DNA of 64,000 nt from the NCBI RefSeq assembly GCF_016756495.1, contig NZ_AP023243.1, positions 3,166,501-3,230,500 of the forward strand. Direction: 5' to 3'. The position numbers and the translations under genes are program-made. Source of the DNA: Mesorhizobium sp. 113-3-3 (GTDB lineage: Bacteria; Pseudomonadota; Alphaproteobacteria; Rhizobiales; Rhizobiaceae). The notes under the pieces were generated by a model that worked only from the letters and a program-made list of their open reading frames with translations, did no database searches and had not been told where the DNA came from. Below are positions 17,846 to 26,514 of the stretch, one piece after another. Position 1 is the first letter of the stretch, and each line of letters opens with the position of its first letter.

Positions 17846-18934
17846 ATGGCAGGCACGGATTTCGAACCGGATGTGAAGGTTCGCAGCAGGGAATACCGCA
17901 TCGGTTGCGTCGGTGCGGGCATGATCATGGCCGAATGCCATCTGGCCGCCTATGCGCAAGCTGGTTTCCCGGTAGTGGCGATCGCCTCGCGGACCAAGGC
18001 CAGCGCCGAGAAGGTGGCCAGGCGCTGGGATATTCCGATCGTTCACGATACGCCCGAGCAATTGATCGACGATGCCAAGGTCGAGATCGTCGACCTTGCC
18101 TTTCCGCCCGACCTGCAGCCGGCTCTCATCCGTCACGCGCTGAAGCAGCCGCACATCAAGGCGATCCTGGCGCAGAAGCCGCTGGCGCTGTCGGTGGAGG
18201 AGGCGGTCAAACTGCGCGACGAAGCCGCCAACTCCGGCAAGATCCTCTCGGTCAACCAGAACATGCGCTACGACCAGTCGATGCGCGTCCTGAAGCAGAT
18301 CATCGACAGCGGTGCTTTGGGCGACATCGTCTTCGCGCAGATCGACATGCACGCCATCCCGCACTGGCAGGCTTTCCTCGCCGATTATGACCGGCTGACG
18401 CTTGCCAATATGAGCGTGCATCATCTCGACGTATTGCGCTTCCTGTTCGGCGATCCCCAGGAAATCACGACGCTGACGCGCAAGGATCCGCGCACGGCCT
18501 TCGACCATTCCGACGGCATCACCGTGTCGACGCTGCGCTTCCCCTCCGGCGTGCTAGCCGTCTCGCTGGAAGATGTCTGGTCCGGCCCGCGTGAAAAGGG
18601 CTATCGCGACGACCAGCACATCAACTGGCGTGTCGACGGCACCAAGGGTGTCGCCAAGGGCACGATCGGCTGGCCGACGGGCGTCAGTTCGACGCTGACC
18701 TATGCCTCGACGCAGACGACAGGCGGCGAATGGGTGACGCCCAGCTGGGACACGATGTGGTTTCCGCACGCCTTCATCGGCGTGATGGAGCAACTGCAAC
18801 ATGCGGTGAAGACGGGCACGCCACCGGCCTTGTCCGTCGCCGACAACGTCAAGACCATGGCGCTGGTCGAGGCCGGCTATCGCTCGATGGCGGAGGGCCG
18901 AACCGTCAGGCTTTCCGAAATCTCGACCAACTGA
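17846..18934 (+). CDS. Gfo/Idh/MocA-family NAD(P)-dependent dehydrogenase
   Basis: 362 residues from the ATG at 17846, which follows CAGGGAGGAATGG. The Rossmann motif IGCVGAGMIMAECHLAAY, the AQKPLALSVEEA lysine-proline motif and the DYDRLTLANMSVHHLDVLRFLFG substrate segment are typical. Members oxidise or epimerise cyclitols, sugars and sugar acids; MocA of the rhizopine pathway belongs here. Its neighbours (isomerase-like barrel, MocD- and MocE-like proteins) strengthen a cyclitol or amino-cyclitol link, by inference. Confidence 0.85.
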   Translation: MAGTDFEPDVKVRSREYRIGCVGAGMIMAECHLAAYAQAGFPVVAIASRTKASAEKVARRWDIPIVHDTPEQLIDDAKVEIVDLAFPPDLQPALIRHALKQPHIKAILAQKPLALSVEEAVKLRDEAANSGKILSVNQNMRYDQSMRVLKQIIDSGALGDIVFAQIDMHAIPHWQAFLADYDRLTLANMSVHHLDVLRFLFGDPQEITTLTRKDPRTAFDHSDGITVSTLRFPSGVLAVSLEDVWSGPREKGYRDDQHINWRVDGTKGVAKGTIGWPTGVSSTLTYASTQTTGGEWVTPSWDTMWFPHAFIGVMEQLQHAVKTGTPPALSVADNVKTMALVEAGYRSMAEGRTVRLSEISTN

Positions 18935-18992
18935 ATGCGGGACCGCGCAATAAGCGTGGCGGCTGAATCGCTTACCGGGAGGAGTTCACATC

Positions 18993-19907
18993 ATGATGCA
19001 GGCGGGGATCTTCACCGGCTACTTTCCCTACGAACTGGACGAGGCCGCCAGGCGCATCCGCGCGCTCGGCTTCAACACCGTGCAGCTCGACCTGCACTTC
19101 CGGGATATCGATCTCACCGCCGGACAGATCACCCGGGACAAGGCCAGAAAAGTGCGCGACACGTTCCGCGACCACAATCTGCCGGTCTGCTGCATCTCGG
19201 GCTACACCAACATCATCCATCCCGACAAAGCCGAGCGCGAGAAACGCGTCGGCTATCTCAAGGAGATCATCCGCAACGCGCGCGAATTCGGTTCGCCCTA
19301 CGTGATCTCGGAGACCGGAACTTACAACACCGAATCCGACTGGGTGCATCACCCCAGAAACAAGACCGAGGAAGGTTTCGAGGAATGCCGCAAGGTGATC
19401 TCGGACCTTGCCCAGACCGCCTATGACCATGGCGCGGTCTTCCTGCTCGAAACCTATGTCAACAATGTCGTCGGCTCGGTCGAGGAGACGGTGAGGATGT
19501 TCGCGCAGGTCGACCATCCCGGCCTCGGCCTGCTGATGGACCCGACCAACTACTTCGAAGCGCACAACATCGACCGCATGGACCAGGTGCTGAACCAGGT
19601 GTTCGACACGCTGACCGACAAGATCCGGATCGCCCATGCCAAGGATGTGAAGCGCTCCGGCAGCGACAAGACGGAAAAGCACGCCGACATCGGCGACCAG
19701 GACGCACATGAGGGACTGACATTCCGCGGCGTCGGCGAGATCGAGTTGCCGGCGCCTGGCCTTGGTTCGCTCAACTATGACCTTTACCTCACACGGCTCA
19801 GCGAAAAGCACCCGAACATTCCCGTCATCATCGAGCATCTGACCGAGGATGACGTGCCGCGCGCGAAAACATTCCTCGACGGAAAATTCCGCGCCAACGG
19901 CCTATAG
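18993..19907 (+). CDS. Sugar phosphate isomerase/epimerase-family TIM barrel (MocC/IolE-like)
   Basis: 304 residues in the xylose-isomerase-like TIM-barrel family (AP_endonuc_2). Metal-ligand motifs are visible: VISETGTYN, FLLETYVNNVVGS, GLLMDPTNYFE and RIAHAKDVK. Relatives include inosose dehydratase IolE and rhizopine protein MocC. GGGAGGAGTTCACATC precedes the ATG pair; the second ATG one codon later is equally possible. Expected to dehydrate or isomerise a keto-sugar made by the preceding dehydrogenase. Confidence 0.85.
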   Translation: MMQAGIFTGYFPYELDEAARRIRALGFNTVQLDLHFRDIDLTAGQITRDKARKVRDTFRDHNLPVCCISGYTNIIHPDKAEREKRVGYLKEIIRNAREFGSPYVISETGTYNTESDWVHHPRNKTEEGFEECRKVISDLAQTAYDHGAVFLLETYVNNVVGSVEETVRMFAQVDHPGLGLLMDPTNYFEAHNIDRMDQVLNQVFDTLTDKIRIAHAKDVKRSGSDKTEKHADIGDQDAHEGLTFRGVGEIELPAPGLGSLNYDLYLTRLSEKHPNIPVIIEHLTEDDVPRAKTFLDGKFRANGL

Positions 19908-19925
19908 GGCGCGCTGGAGGCGACG

Positions 19926-21014
19926 ATGACGACGGTGGCCACGACAAAGCGCGACTACAGCCTGGTCGGCGAAAGCACCCGGGCCGCGATCGAGACGGGC
20001 CTGGCCTCGGCCGAGTGGTACCACACCGACGTGCCGCGCAAGGCGATGAAGGAGCTTATGCAGCGTTCCGACGGTCCTGCGATCCGCGACACCATCATCT
20101 GGCTTGCCGCGATCCTCGGCTCGGCCGCCGGCATCGTCTGGTTCTGGGGCTCGTGGTGGGTGGTGCCGTTCCTGTTCGTCTATGGCGTCCTCTACGGCTC
20201 CTCCAGCGACTCGCGCTGGCACGAATGCGGCCACGGCACGGCTTTCCGCACGCGCTGGATGAACGATGTCGTCTACCACATCGCCTCCTTCATGCTGATG
20301 CGCAATCCGGTGCAATGGCGCTGGAGCCATGCCCGCCACCACACCGACACCATCATTGTCGGCCGCGACGCCGAGATCGCGGTCATGCGTCCGCCCGATC
20401 TGCTGAAGGCGGCGCTGGCCTTCACCGGCATTCTCGATTTCCGCTATTCGCTGCCGACGCTGATGCGCCAGGCCTTCGGCACGCTGTCGGACGACGAGAA
20501 GAGCTACATCCCCGAGATGGAACAGCACAAAGCCGTGGTCGCCGCGCGCTGGCACATGGCCGTGTATGCTGCGACGATCGCTTTGGCGATCGCGCTGCGG
20601 TCGTGGCTGCCGCTGGTGCTGATCGGCCTGCCGCGCCTCTACGGCACCTGGCACATGGTGACGACCGGCCTGCTGCAGCATATCGGGCTGGCCGACAATG
20701 TCGTCGACCACCGGCTCAACACCCGCACCGTCTACATGAACCCGATCAGCCGGTTCATCTACTGGAACATGAACTACCATGTCGAACATCACATGTTCCC
20801 GATGGTGCCATATCACGCGCTGCCAAGGCTGCATGCGCTGATCAAGCACGACCTGCCGGAGCCGAACCCGTCAATGTGGCATGCCTATCGCGAGGTCTGG
20901 CCGGTGCTGCTGCGGCAGCTGAAATACGAGGATTTCTACCTCAAGCGCGAATTGCCGCCGACGGCCAGGCCCTATCGCGGCGAGTTCCACGATATGTCGG
21001 CGGCGGCCGAATAA
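19926..21014 (+). CDS. MocD-like membrane di-iron oxygenase (fatty acid desaturase superfamily)
   Basis: 362 residues with two pairs of membrane segments. The three histidine boxes that bind two irons are intact: HECGH at residues 99-103, HARHH at 135-139, HVEHH at 285-289. The next gene encodes a Rieske ferredoxin, the expected electron donor. In Rhizobium leguminosarum, MocD with MocE and MocF was proposed to demethylate the rhizopine 3-O-methyl-scyllo-inosamine. No MocF-like reductase is in this window. Substrate here is inferred, not shown. Confidence 0.85.
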   Translation: MTTVATTKRDYSLVGESTRAAIETGLASAEWYHTDVPRKAMKELMQRSDGPAIRDTIIWLAAILGSAAGIVWFWGSWWVVPFLFVYGVLYGSSSDSRWHECGHGTAFRTRWMNDVVYHIASFMLMRNPVQWRWSHARHHTDTIIVGRDAEIAVMRPPDLLKAALAFTGILDFRYSLPTLMRQAFGTLSDDEKSYIPEMEQHKAVVAARWHMAVYAATIALAIALRSWLPLVLIGLPRLYGTWHMVTTGLLQHIGLADNVVDHRLNTRTVYMNPISRFIYWNMNYHVEHHMFPMVPYHALPRLHALIKHDLPEPNPSMWHAYREVWPVLLRQLKYEDFYLKRELPPTARPYRGEFHDMSAAAE

Positions 21015-21028
21015 CTGAGGAGACCGAT

Positions 21029-21340
21029 ATGGCCGATTGGGTTGAAGCGTGCGCGGTGGACGACATCGAGGAAGAGGATGTCATCCGCTTCGATCATGGC
21101 GGCCGGACCTTCGCGGTCTACCGCTCGCCGGATGACGAGTTCTTCGCCACCGACGGCTATTGCACGCATGAGAAGGCGCATCTGGCCGACGGGCTGGTGA
21201 TGGACGACATCATCGAATGCCCCAAGCACAATGGCCGCTTCAACTACAAGACAGGTGCCGCCAAGGGCGCGCCGGTCTGCATCAATCTCGCGACCTATCC
21301 GGTCAAGATCGAGGCCGGTAAGGTGATGATCCAGATCTGA
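21029..21340 (+). CDS. Rieske [2Fe-2S] ferredoxin (MocE-like)
   Basis: 103 residues. The cluster ligands are Cys45-x-His47 (CTH) and Cys64-x2-His67 (CPKH), the standard Rieske pair. Small soluble Rieske ferredoxins feed electrons to oxygenases; the gene starts 14 bases after the MocD-like gene with GAGGAGACCGAT as ribosome binding site, so it is its likely partner. Confidence 0.9.
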   Translation: MADWVEACAVDDIEEEDVIRFDHGGRTFAVYRSPDDEFFATDGYCTHEKAHLADGLVMDDIIECPKHNGRFNYKTGAAKGAPVCINLATYPVKIEAGKVMIQI

Positions 21341-21379
21341 CGCGGCAGCCGATCCAGCATCACAAAGGGGACGTTTTTG

Positions 21380-22183
21380 ATGAACCGAAAGAGACCGACC
21401 GTCGCCGATCTGCGCGCGATGAAGGGCAAGCGCCAGCTGACCATGCTGCGCGTGCTCAACCTGGACGAGGCGCAGGCCGCCGAGCGGGCAGGGGTCGACA
21501 TCGTCTCGGTGCCGCCCGAACTGGTGCTCAATCCGCAATATCGCGATGCCGCGCCAAGCCTGTTCACCATGCCGGGCGAGAACTTCTTCGAAATCGGTAC
21601 CGCGGATGATTTCCTGCGCTGGGCGTTCCGGCTCTACAAGGCAAGCGCCGACGCGGTCTATTGCAGCGCCGGCTACGCCACGATCAAACGGATGGCCGAC
21701 GACGCCATTCCCGTCATCGGCCATGTCGGCCTCATTCCCTCGCGCGCCACATGGACCGGTGGCTTCAAGGCGGTCGGCAAGACCGCCGACACTGCCCTCC
21801 AGGTTTTCGAGGCGGTGAAGCAGCTGGAGGCCGCCGGCGCTGTCGGCGCCGAGATCGAAGTGGTGCCGGTCGAGGTCGCCAAGGCGATCTCGGAACGCAC
21901 CTCGCTGATCATGCTGTCGATGGGGGCGGGCACCGGCTGCGACGCGCAATATCTGTTCGCCGACGACATTCTCGGCCAGAACCGGGGCCACATGCCCCGC
22001 CACTCCAAGGTCTATCGCAACTTCGCCGCCGAATATGACCGGCTGCAGGCGGAGCGGGTGGCGGCCTTCTCCGAATATGTCGCCGACGTCAACAGCGGCG
22101 CCTATCCCGAGGACAGGCACATCGTGCACATGGATCCGGCCGAGCTCAGCCTGTTCATGAAAAAGGTGGACGCAAAGAGCTGA
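21380..22183 (+). CDS. Divergent ketopantoate hydroxymethyltransferase (PanB)-like protein
   Basis: 267 residues. The second half follows PanB closely: IPVIGHVGLIPSRATWTGGFKAVGKT, EIEVVPVEVAKAISE and SMGAGTGCDAQ. The first half does not: where PanB has the VGDSLGM metal loop this protein has VSVPPELVL, and the later Asp and Glu metal ligands and the catalytic Lys of VKIEGG also appear absent (VYCSAG). The general-base Glu of VPVE is kept. PanB moves a hydroxymethyl group from methylene-tetrahydrofolate; this relative may do a different aldol-type reaction. ATG chosen over a TTG one codon earlier. It stops one base before the convergent gene ends. Confidence 0.75.
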   Translation: MNRKRPTVADLRAMKGKRQLTMLRVLNLDEAQAAERAGVDIVSVPPELVLNPQYRDAAPSLFTMPGENFFEIGTADDFLRWAFRLYKASADAVYCSAGYATIKRMADDAIPVIGHVGLIPSRATWTGGFKAVGKTADTALQVFEAVKQLEAAGAVGAEIEVVPVEVAKAISERTSLIMLSMGAGTGCDAQYLFADDILGQNRGHMPRHSKVYRNFAAEYDRLQAERVAAFSEYVADVNSGAYPEDRHIVHMDPAELSLFMKKVDAKS

Positions 22184-23692
22184 TTATTCGGTTTCTTTGC
22201 CGACCGTCGCTGCGCCTTGCCATGTTCCATCGGCGAGCATGGCGTGGAGCACCTCGGCGTCGGTCCCCAGCGGCCGGTCGTCTTTCAGCATCGATACATG
22301 CGCGCGCACCGCCGCGTAGATCGCGCCCGTGCGCGGCGCCAGCGTCAACCCCTCGCGCAGGTCGACGGCCTGGGCGGCCGCCATCAATTCGAAGGCGATC
22401 AGCCGGCGCCACAGCGCGATCATTCCAGCGCATTTCGAAACAGCGAGAGGCGACTGGGTCGCGTGATCCTCGACGCCTTCCGAAACCGGGAGAAAATCGA
22501 GCATCACCGGATTGGCCTTATGGCGGATCGCAGCCAGGATCGATGTCGCCGTCTTCTGCAGCGGCACGAAACCGGCCGATGCGCCACCGATGGGCGACAG
22601 ATATTTGCTCAGCCCGTTGCGGCCCGAACCGGTGAGCTGGATGAAGCGGGCGGCGCTCGCGGCGGCGCATTGCGCGATCGCCAGGCTGAGCGTCTCGAAA
22701 GCCAGCGAAAGTGCCGCCGTGTGGAAATTGCCGGTCGACATCACCAGTTCGTCGTCGCCGATCACCAGGGGGTTGTCGGCGGCCGCGTTGAGTTCGATCT
22801 CGACGGCGCGTTTTGCCTGACCGATCGCCTCGATGAGCGCGCCGTGGATCGACGGCATGCAGCGGATCGACAGCGGGTCCTGCAAGGTGGTGGGCGCCGG
22901 CATCTCGTCGCGGGCGAGAAGGTCGTGCAGGGCCTTCGCCGCCTCCTGCTGTCCAGCGGCTGGCCGCGCCATCTGCAGGCGCGGATCGAGGATGGTGCGG
23001 TTGGCGCCAAAACCTTCCATGGTCAGCGCGCCGGCCTGCTGCTGCTGGGCCAGCGCCGACAGCGTATCCGTCACGACCAGCGCACCGCTGCCGGCGGAGA
23101 CCGCCGAGGCGTTGATCAGCGACAGCCCGTCCTTCGGCGCCAGGGTGATGGGGGCGAGGCGGGCCATCATCAGCGCCTTGGCCGCGGGCATGCGGCGGCC
23201 CTGGTAATCGGCTTCGCCTTCGCCGATCAGCAGACGGGCAAGCGCGGTCATCAGCACGAGGTCGCCGGCGCCGATCGAGCCGAGCGAAGGCATCACCGGA
23301 TGGACGCCGGCATTGAGCGCATCGACCAGGGCGACAAACACGGCGGGCGAAAGGCCGGAGCCGCCGGCCGATAGCATCGAGGCGCGGGCGACGATTGTTG
23401 CCCGCACGGTCTCGATCGGGAGCGCCTCGCCCACCGCTCCGCTGCGGCCCTCAAGCAACTGACGTTGGAAGGCGCTGGCGTCGCCTTCGACTGAGCTGCC
23501 GAGATTGGCGCCAAGCCCGGTGTTCAGGCCATAGATCTGCTGGCCGGAGGCGGCGGCCTGGTCGAGCACTTTTCGCGCCTTTTCCAGCTTGCCGATGATT
23601 TCGGGTCCGATCTCCACCTTGCGCGCCTGGCGGGCGACGGTGGCGACATCGCCGACACTGACGCCGGCTCCGGTGAGGACGAGCGCGCTCAT
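22184..23692 (-). CDS. Histidine/aromatic ammonia-lyase-family protein lacking the MIO serine
   Basis: 502 residues, full family length. Conserved HAL features are present: YGLNTGLGANLG (Tyr54), LINASAV (Asn194), QDPLSIRC (Gln271, Arg277), STGNFH (Phe323) and VEDHATQ (Glu408). The usual GSVGASGDLAPL loop, whose Ala-Ser-Gly cyclises into the electrophilic MIO cofactor, is GSIGAGDLVLM at 138-148: the Ser is missing. Tyr280 of Pseudomonas HAL is Leu274 here. A normal ammonia-lyase reaction is therefore doubtful. The ATG overlaps the stop of the cyclodeaminase gene (ATGA). Confidence 0.85.
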   Translation of the reverse strand: MSALVLTGAGVSVGDVATVARQARKVEIGPEIIGKLEKARKVLDQAAASGQQIYGLNTGLGANLGSSVEGDASAFQRQLLEGRSGAVGEALPIETVRATIVARASMLSAGGSGLSPAVFVALVDALNAGVHPVMPSLGSIGAGDLVLMTALARLLIGEGEADYQGRRMPAAKALMMARLAPITLAPKDGLSLINASAVSAGSGALVVTDTLSALAQQQQAGALTMEGFGANRTILDPRLQMARPAAGQQEAAKALHDLLARDEMPAPTTLQDPLSIRCMPSIHGALIEAIGQAKRAVEIELNAAADNPLVIGDDELVMSTGNFHTAALSLAFETLSLAIAQCAAASAARFIQLTGSGRNGLSKYLSPIGGASAGFVPLQKTATSILAAIRHKANPVMLDFLPVSEGVEDHATQSPLAVSKCAGMIALWRRLIAFELMAAAQAVDLREGLTLAPRTGAIYAAVRAHVSMLKDDRPLGTDAEVLHAMLADGTWQGAATVGKETE

Positions 23693-24690
23693 GCGAAACG
23701 CAGCCTCTGGCCGATGCCGTTTTCGCCTGCCTTGGCGAGCATCGCCTTGCCCAGCGCAATGTCGGACAGCGACAGGCCGCGATGCCAGAACAGGATGGTC
23801 TCGTCGTCGCTCTGCCTGCCCGGCTTGAGGCCGGCGGCGATCTGGCCGAGTTCGGCATGCAGCGTCGTCTCGCTCAGCCGTCCGGTCTCGACATGGGCGC
23901 GCAGCGAGCCGAACTTGCCGCCCTTGCACTGGCCCCAATCGTCGACAACCATCTTCTGCATGATGTCGGTCAGCGACAGTTCCACCGCGCTCATCGTGCC
24001 ATAGGGCACGACCAGCGCGCCGGGCTTGATCCATTCGGTCTTGAGCAGCGGCTGCGGCTCCGGCAGCCGCGAGGCCTCGACGACGATGTCGGCGCCCTTG
24101 ACGCAGCTTTCCCAGTCGGCGACCGCGGTGACCGTCTTGCCGAGATCGGCGGAGAGTTTTGCGGCAAAACCGTCGCGGCTTTCCGGCCGGCGCGAATGGA
24201 CGCGGATCTCGTCGAAATCGAAGAGATGGTCGAGCAGGCGCACGTTCCAATAGGCGGTGCCGCGCGCGCCGATATGGGCCAGCACCTTGGAATTCTTGCG
24301 CGCCAGATGCCTGGCGCCGATGGCGGTGACGGCGCCGGTGCGCATGTCGGTGATGAGGGTGGCGTCGAGGATGGCGCGCGGCGTGCCGGTGCGCGGATCG
24401 AACAGATTGAGAATGCCGAATTCGGAGGGCAGGCCGTGCAGGTAGTTGTCGACATAATCGCCGACGATTTTCACGCCCGCCGCGTCGAGCGGCGCCACAT
24501 AGCCGCGCAGCACGTTGAAATGGCCGTGGAAGGATGGGTCCGGTTCGAGGTGGACGCGCGGCTCGATCACCGTCTGGCCCTTGCCCTGGGCGACAAGGCC
24601 AGCCTCGACGGCGGCGATGATTTCGCCATCGGTCATATCGAGCGCTTCGATATCGAGGGCATTGAGATAATCGATATAGATGGGCTTCAT
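23689..24690 (-). CDS. Ornithine cyclodeaminase/mu-crystallin-family protein
   Basis: 333 residues. The central Rossmann part reads TDMRTGAVTAIGARHLARKNSKVLAHIGARGTAYWNVRLL, followed by EIRVHSRRPES and ADIVVEASRLPEPQPLL. Family members deaminate and cyclise ornithine, or reduce cyclic imino acids with NAD(P)H. The gene is translationally coupled to the HAL-like gene, so both should work on one amino-acid-like or imino-acid substrate, perhaps linked to the convergent aconitase X/Moc operon. Confidence 0.85.
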   Translation of the reverse strand: MKPIYIDYLNALDIEALDMTDGEIIAAVEAGLVAQGKGQTVIEPRVHLEPDPSFHGHFNVLRGYVAPLDAAGVKIVGDYVDNYLHGLPSEFGILNLFDPRTGTPRAILDATLITDMRTGAVTAIGARHLARKNSKVLAHIGARGTAYWNVRLLDHLFDFDEIRVHSRRPESRDGFAAKLSADLGKTVTAVADWESCVKGADIVVEASRLPEPQPLLKTEWIKPGALVVPYGTMSAVELSLTDIMQKMVVDDWGQCKGGKFGSLRAHVETGRLSETTLHAELGQIAAGLKPGRQSDDETILFWHRGLSLSDIALGKAMLAKAGENGIGQRLRFA

Positions 24691-24810
24691 TTACGCGCGC
24701 ACTTTCCTCGGCCGCCCCGTCCATCCCATAGCAGGCCGCGGCGCGACACGAAAGTTTGTTGCGCTGGCTATGGACGCAACCGGCCAAATGCTGTTCAAAC
24801 CCGTACCGAC

Positions 24811-26244
24811 ATGACTGCCATTCCCGACACTGAAGCCTTACCGGAAACGGCCACCAATGCGCGGCGCGTGGCGCTGATCGTCGCCATCGCCTTCTTCATG
24901 CAACTGCTGGACTCGACGATCATCTCGACCTCGCTGCCGCAGATGGGCGCCTCCTTCGGCGTGCCGGCGGTGGCGATGAGCATCGGCATCACCGTCTACA
25001 TGCTGACCATGGCGGTGTTCGTGCCGCTGTCGGGCTGGCTCGCCGACCGCTTCGGCGCGCGCAACATCTTTCTGGTGGCGATCGCGCTGTTCACGCTGGC
25101 TTCGCTTGCTTGCGGCTTTTCCGGAAACCTGGCCGAATTCGTTGCCGCGCGTGCCGTGCAGGGGCTGGGCAGCGCGCTGATGACGCCGGTCGGGCGCATT
25201 CTCGTCCTGCGCAACGCCTCGAAATCCGAGCTGCTCAACGCCACCGCGCTGATCACCTGGCCGGCATTGTTCGCGCCCGTCGTCGGGCCGGTGCTCGGCG
25301 GCTTCATCACCACCTATCTGTCCTGGCACTGGAATTTCTTCATCAACATCCCGCTTGGGCTGGTCGGGCTGGCGCTGGTCGCCCGCTTCATTCCGGGGGA
25401 TCGCGAGGCGGACCCCAAGCCGCTCGACTGGCCGGGATTTTTCCTGACTTCGCTGGGGCTTGCCTGCCTGCTCTACGGTCTCGAGCGCATCGCGCATCCC
25501 GAGGACGGCGTGTTTTCGACTTTTGCGCTGATCGCGGCGGGCATCGTCATCGGCTGGCTGGCGGTGCGGCACCTCAGGCGCGCGGTTCATCCGCTGCTCG
25601 ACCTTTCCGCGTTCAAGGTGCTGACCTTCGCCATCTCGACGCTTGCCGCCGGCACCATCTTCCGGGTGGCGATCAACGCCACGCCATTCCTGCTGCCGCT
25701 TTTGTTTCAGCTCGGCTTCGGCCTGTCGCCCGTCGATGCCGGTTTGATGATCCTGGCTTATTTCCTCGGCAACCTCGGCATGAAGACGGTGACGACGCCA
25801 ACGCTGCGGCGTTTCGGTTTCCGCTCGGTGATGGTGGTCAACGGCATCATCGCCTCGGCCGCGATCATGGCTTGCGGCGCGATCTCGCCGCAGACGCCGC
25901 AGGCGCTGGTTGTGGCGCTGATGCTGATCGCCGGCCTGTCGCGCTCGATGCAGTTCACCGCGCTCAACACGCTGGCTTTCGCCGACATCGACGCCGCGCA
26001 GCGCAGTTCGGCGGCGACGCTGTCCTCCATGCTGCAGCAGGTGGCTATGCTGTTCGGCGTCGCCGTGGCGGCGGCGATCCTCAATCTGTCGCAGATCGTC
26101 AGGGCCCAACCCGCGCTCGACCTCGTCGATTTTCGAATCGCCTTCTTCGTCATCGGCGCCATCGGTCTGGTGGCGGCGCTGCGTTTTCTGGTGCTGCCGC
26201 CCGGCGCCGGTGCCGAGGTTTCCGGCCACACGCCGGGGAATTGA
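24811..26244 (+). CDS. MFS transporter of the DHA2 (EmrB/QacA, 14-segment) type
   Basis: 477 residues, the usual DHA2 length. Motif A LSGWLADRFGARNIF and the motif C-like VVGPVLGGFI mark a drug:proton antiporter. It begins MTAIPDTEALPETATNARR and the first membrane helix carries FFMQLLDSTIISTSLP. Divergent from the cyclodeaminase gene with 120 bases between them. It may export a toxic compound or intermediate, but DHA2 substrates cannot be read from sequence. Confidence 0.85.
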   Translation: MTAIPDTEALPETATNARRVALIVAIAFFMQLLDSTIISTSLPQMGASFGVPAVAMSIGITVYMLTMAVFVPLSGWLADRFGARNIFLVAIALFTLASLACGFSGNLAEFVAARAVQGLGSALMTPVGRILVLRNASKSELLNATALITWPALFAPVVGPVLGGFITTYLSWHWNFFINIPLGLVGLALVARFIPGDREADPKPLDWPGFFLTSLGLACLLYGLERIAHPEDGVFSTFALIAAGIVIGWLAVRHLRRAVHPLLDLSAFKVLTFAISTLAAGTIFRVAINATPFLLPLLFQLGFGLSPVDAGLMILAYFLGNLGMKTVTTPTLRRFGFRSVMVVNGIIASAAIMACGAISPQTPQALVVALMLIAGLSRSMQFTALNTLAFADIDAAQRSSAATLSSMLQQVAMLFGVAVAAAILNLSQIVRAQPALDLVDFRIAFFVIGAIGLVAALRFLVLPPGAGAEVSGHTPGN

Positions 26245-26330
26245 AAATCGGATTTTCTCGCTGACGCGAAGATAAATTCCGCCTCGTCCTTTCGCCTTGA
26301 TGCTGCACTTTCGCGAATGGCCGCGATGGC

Positions 26331-26342
26331 GCAATCGATTGC
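26331..26342. promoter_or_regulatory. Candidate LacI-type operator 1
   Basis: GCAATCGATTGC is a perfect 12-base palindrome with the central CG typical of LacI-family operators. Together with the site at 26378 it brackets the likely promoter of the ABC operon starting at 26515. Confidence 0.5.
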
Positions 26343-26377
26343 CAAAAGCGCAGGAGTTTCCGGGCATTGCGCCAGTT

Positions 26378-26391
26378 TTGGCAATCGATGC
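26378..26391. promoter_or_regulatory. Candidate LacI-type operator 2
   Basis: TTGGCAATCGATGC matches the first site in opposite orientation (shared core CAATCGAT). Centres are 50 bases apart, close to five helical turns, allowing binding on the same DNA face. No LacI gene is adjacent. Confidence 0.45.
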
Positions 26392-26514
26392 GTCCACTCA
26401 CCGAATCCCGCTCCAGGCCCGTGTTCTGAACGCGGATTCATTTGACGAACCGGCGCCGAGCCGGTTAGCTCTGGCTTTCGGGATGGCAGCGCTGCCATCG
26501 GGGCAAATGCAGAC

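Noticed and set aside
22184..24787. 867-codon frame spanning both the HAL-like and cyclodeaminase genes
   Set aside because: Only the last 502 residues are HAL-like; the first part is out of frame with the cyclodeaminase, which has its own well-conserved frame. Not a fusion.
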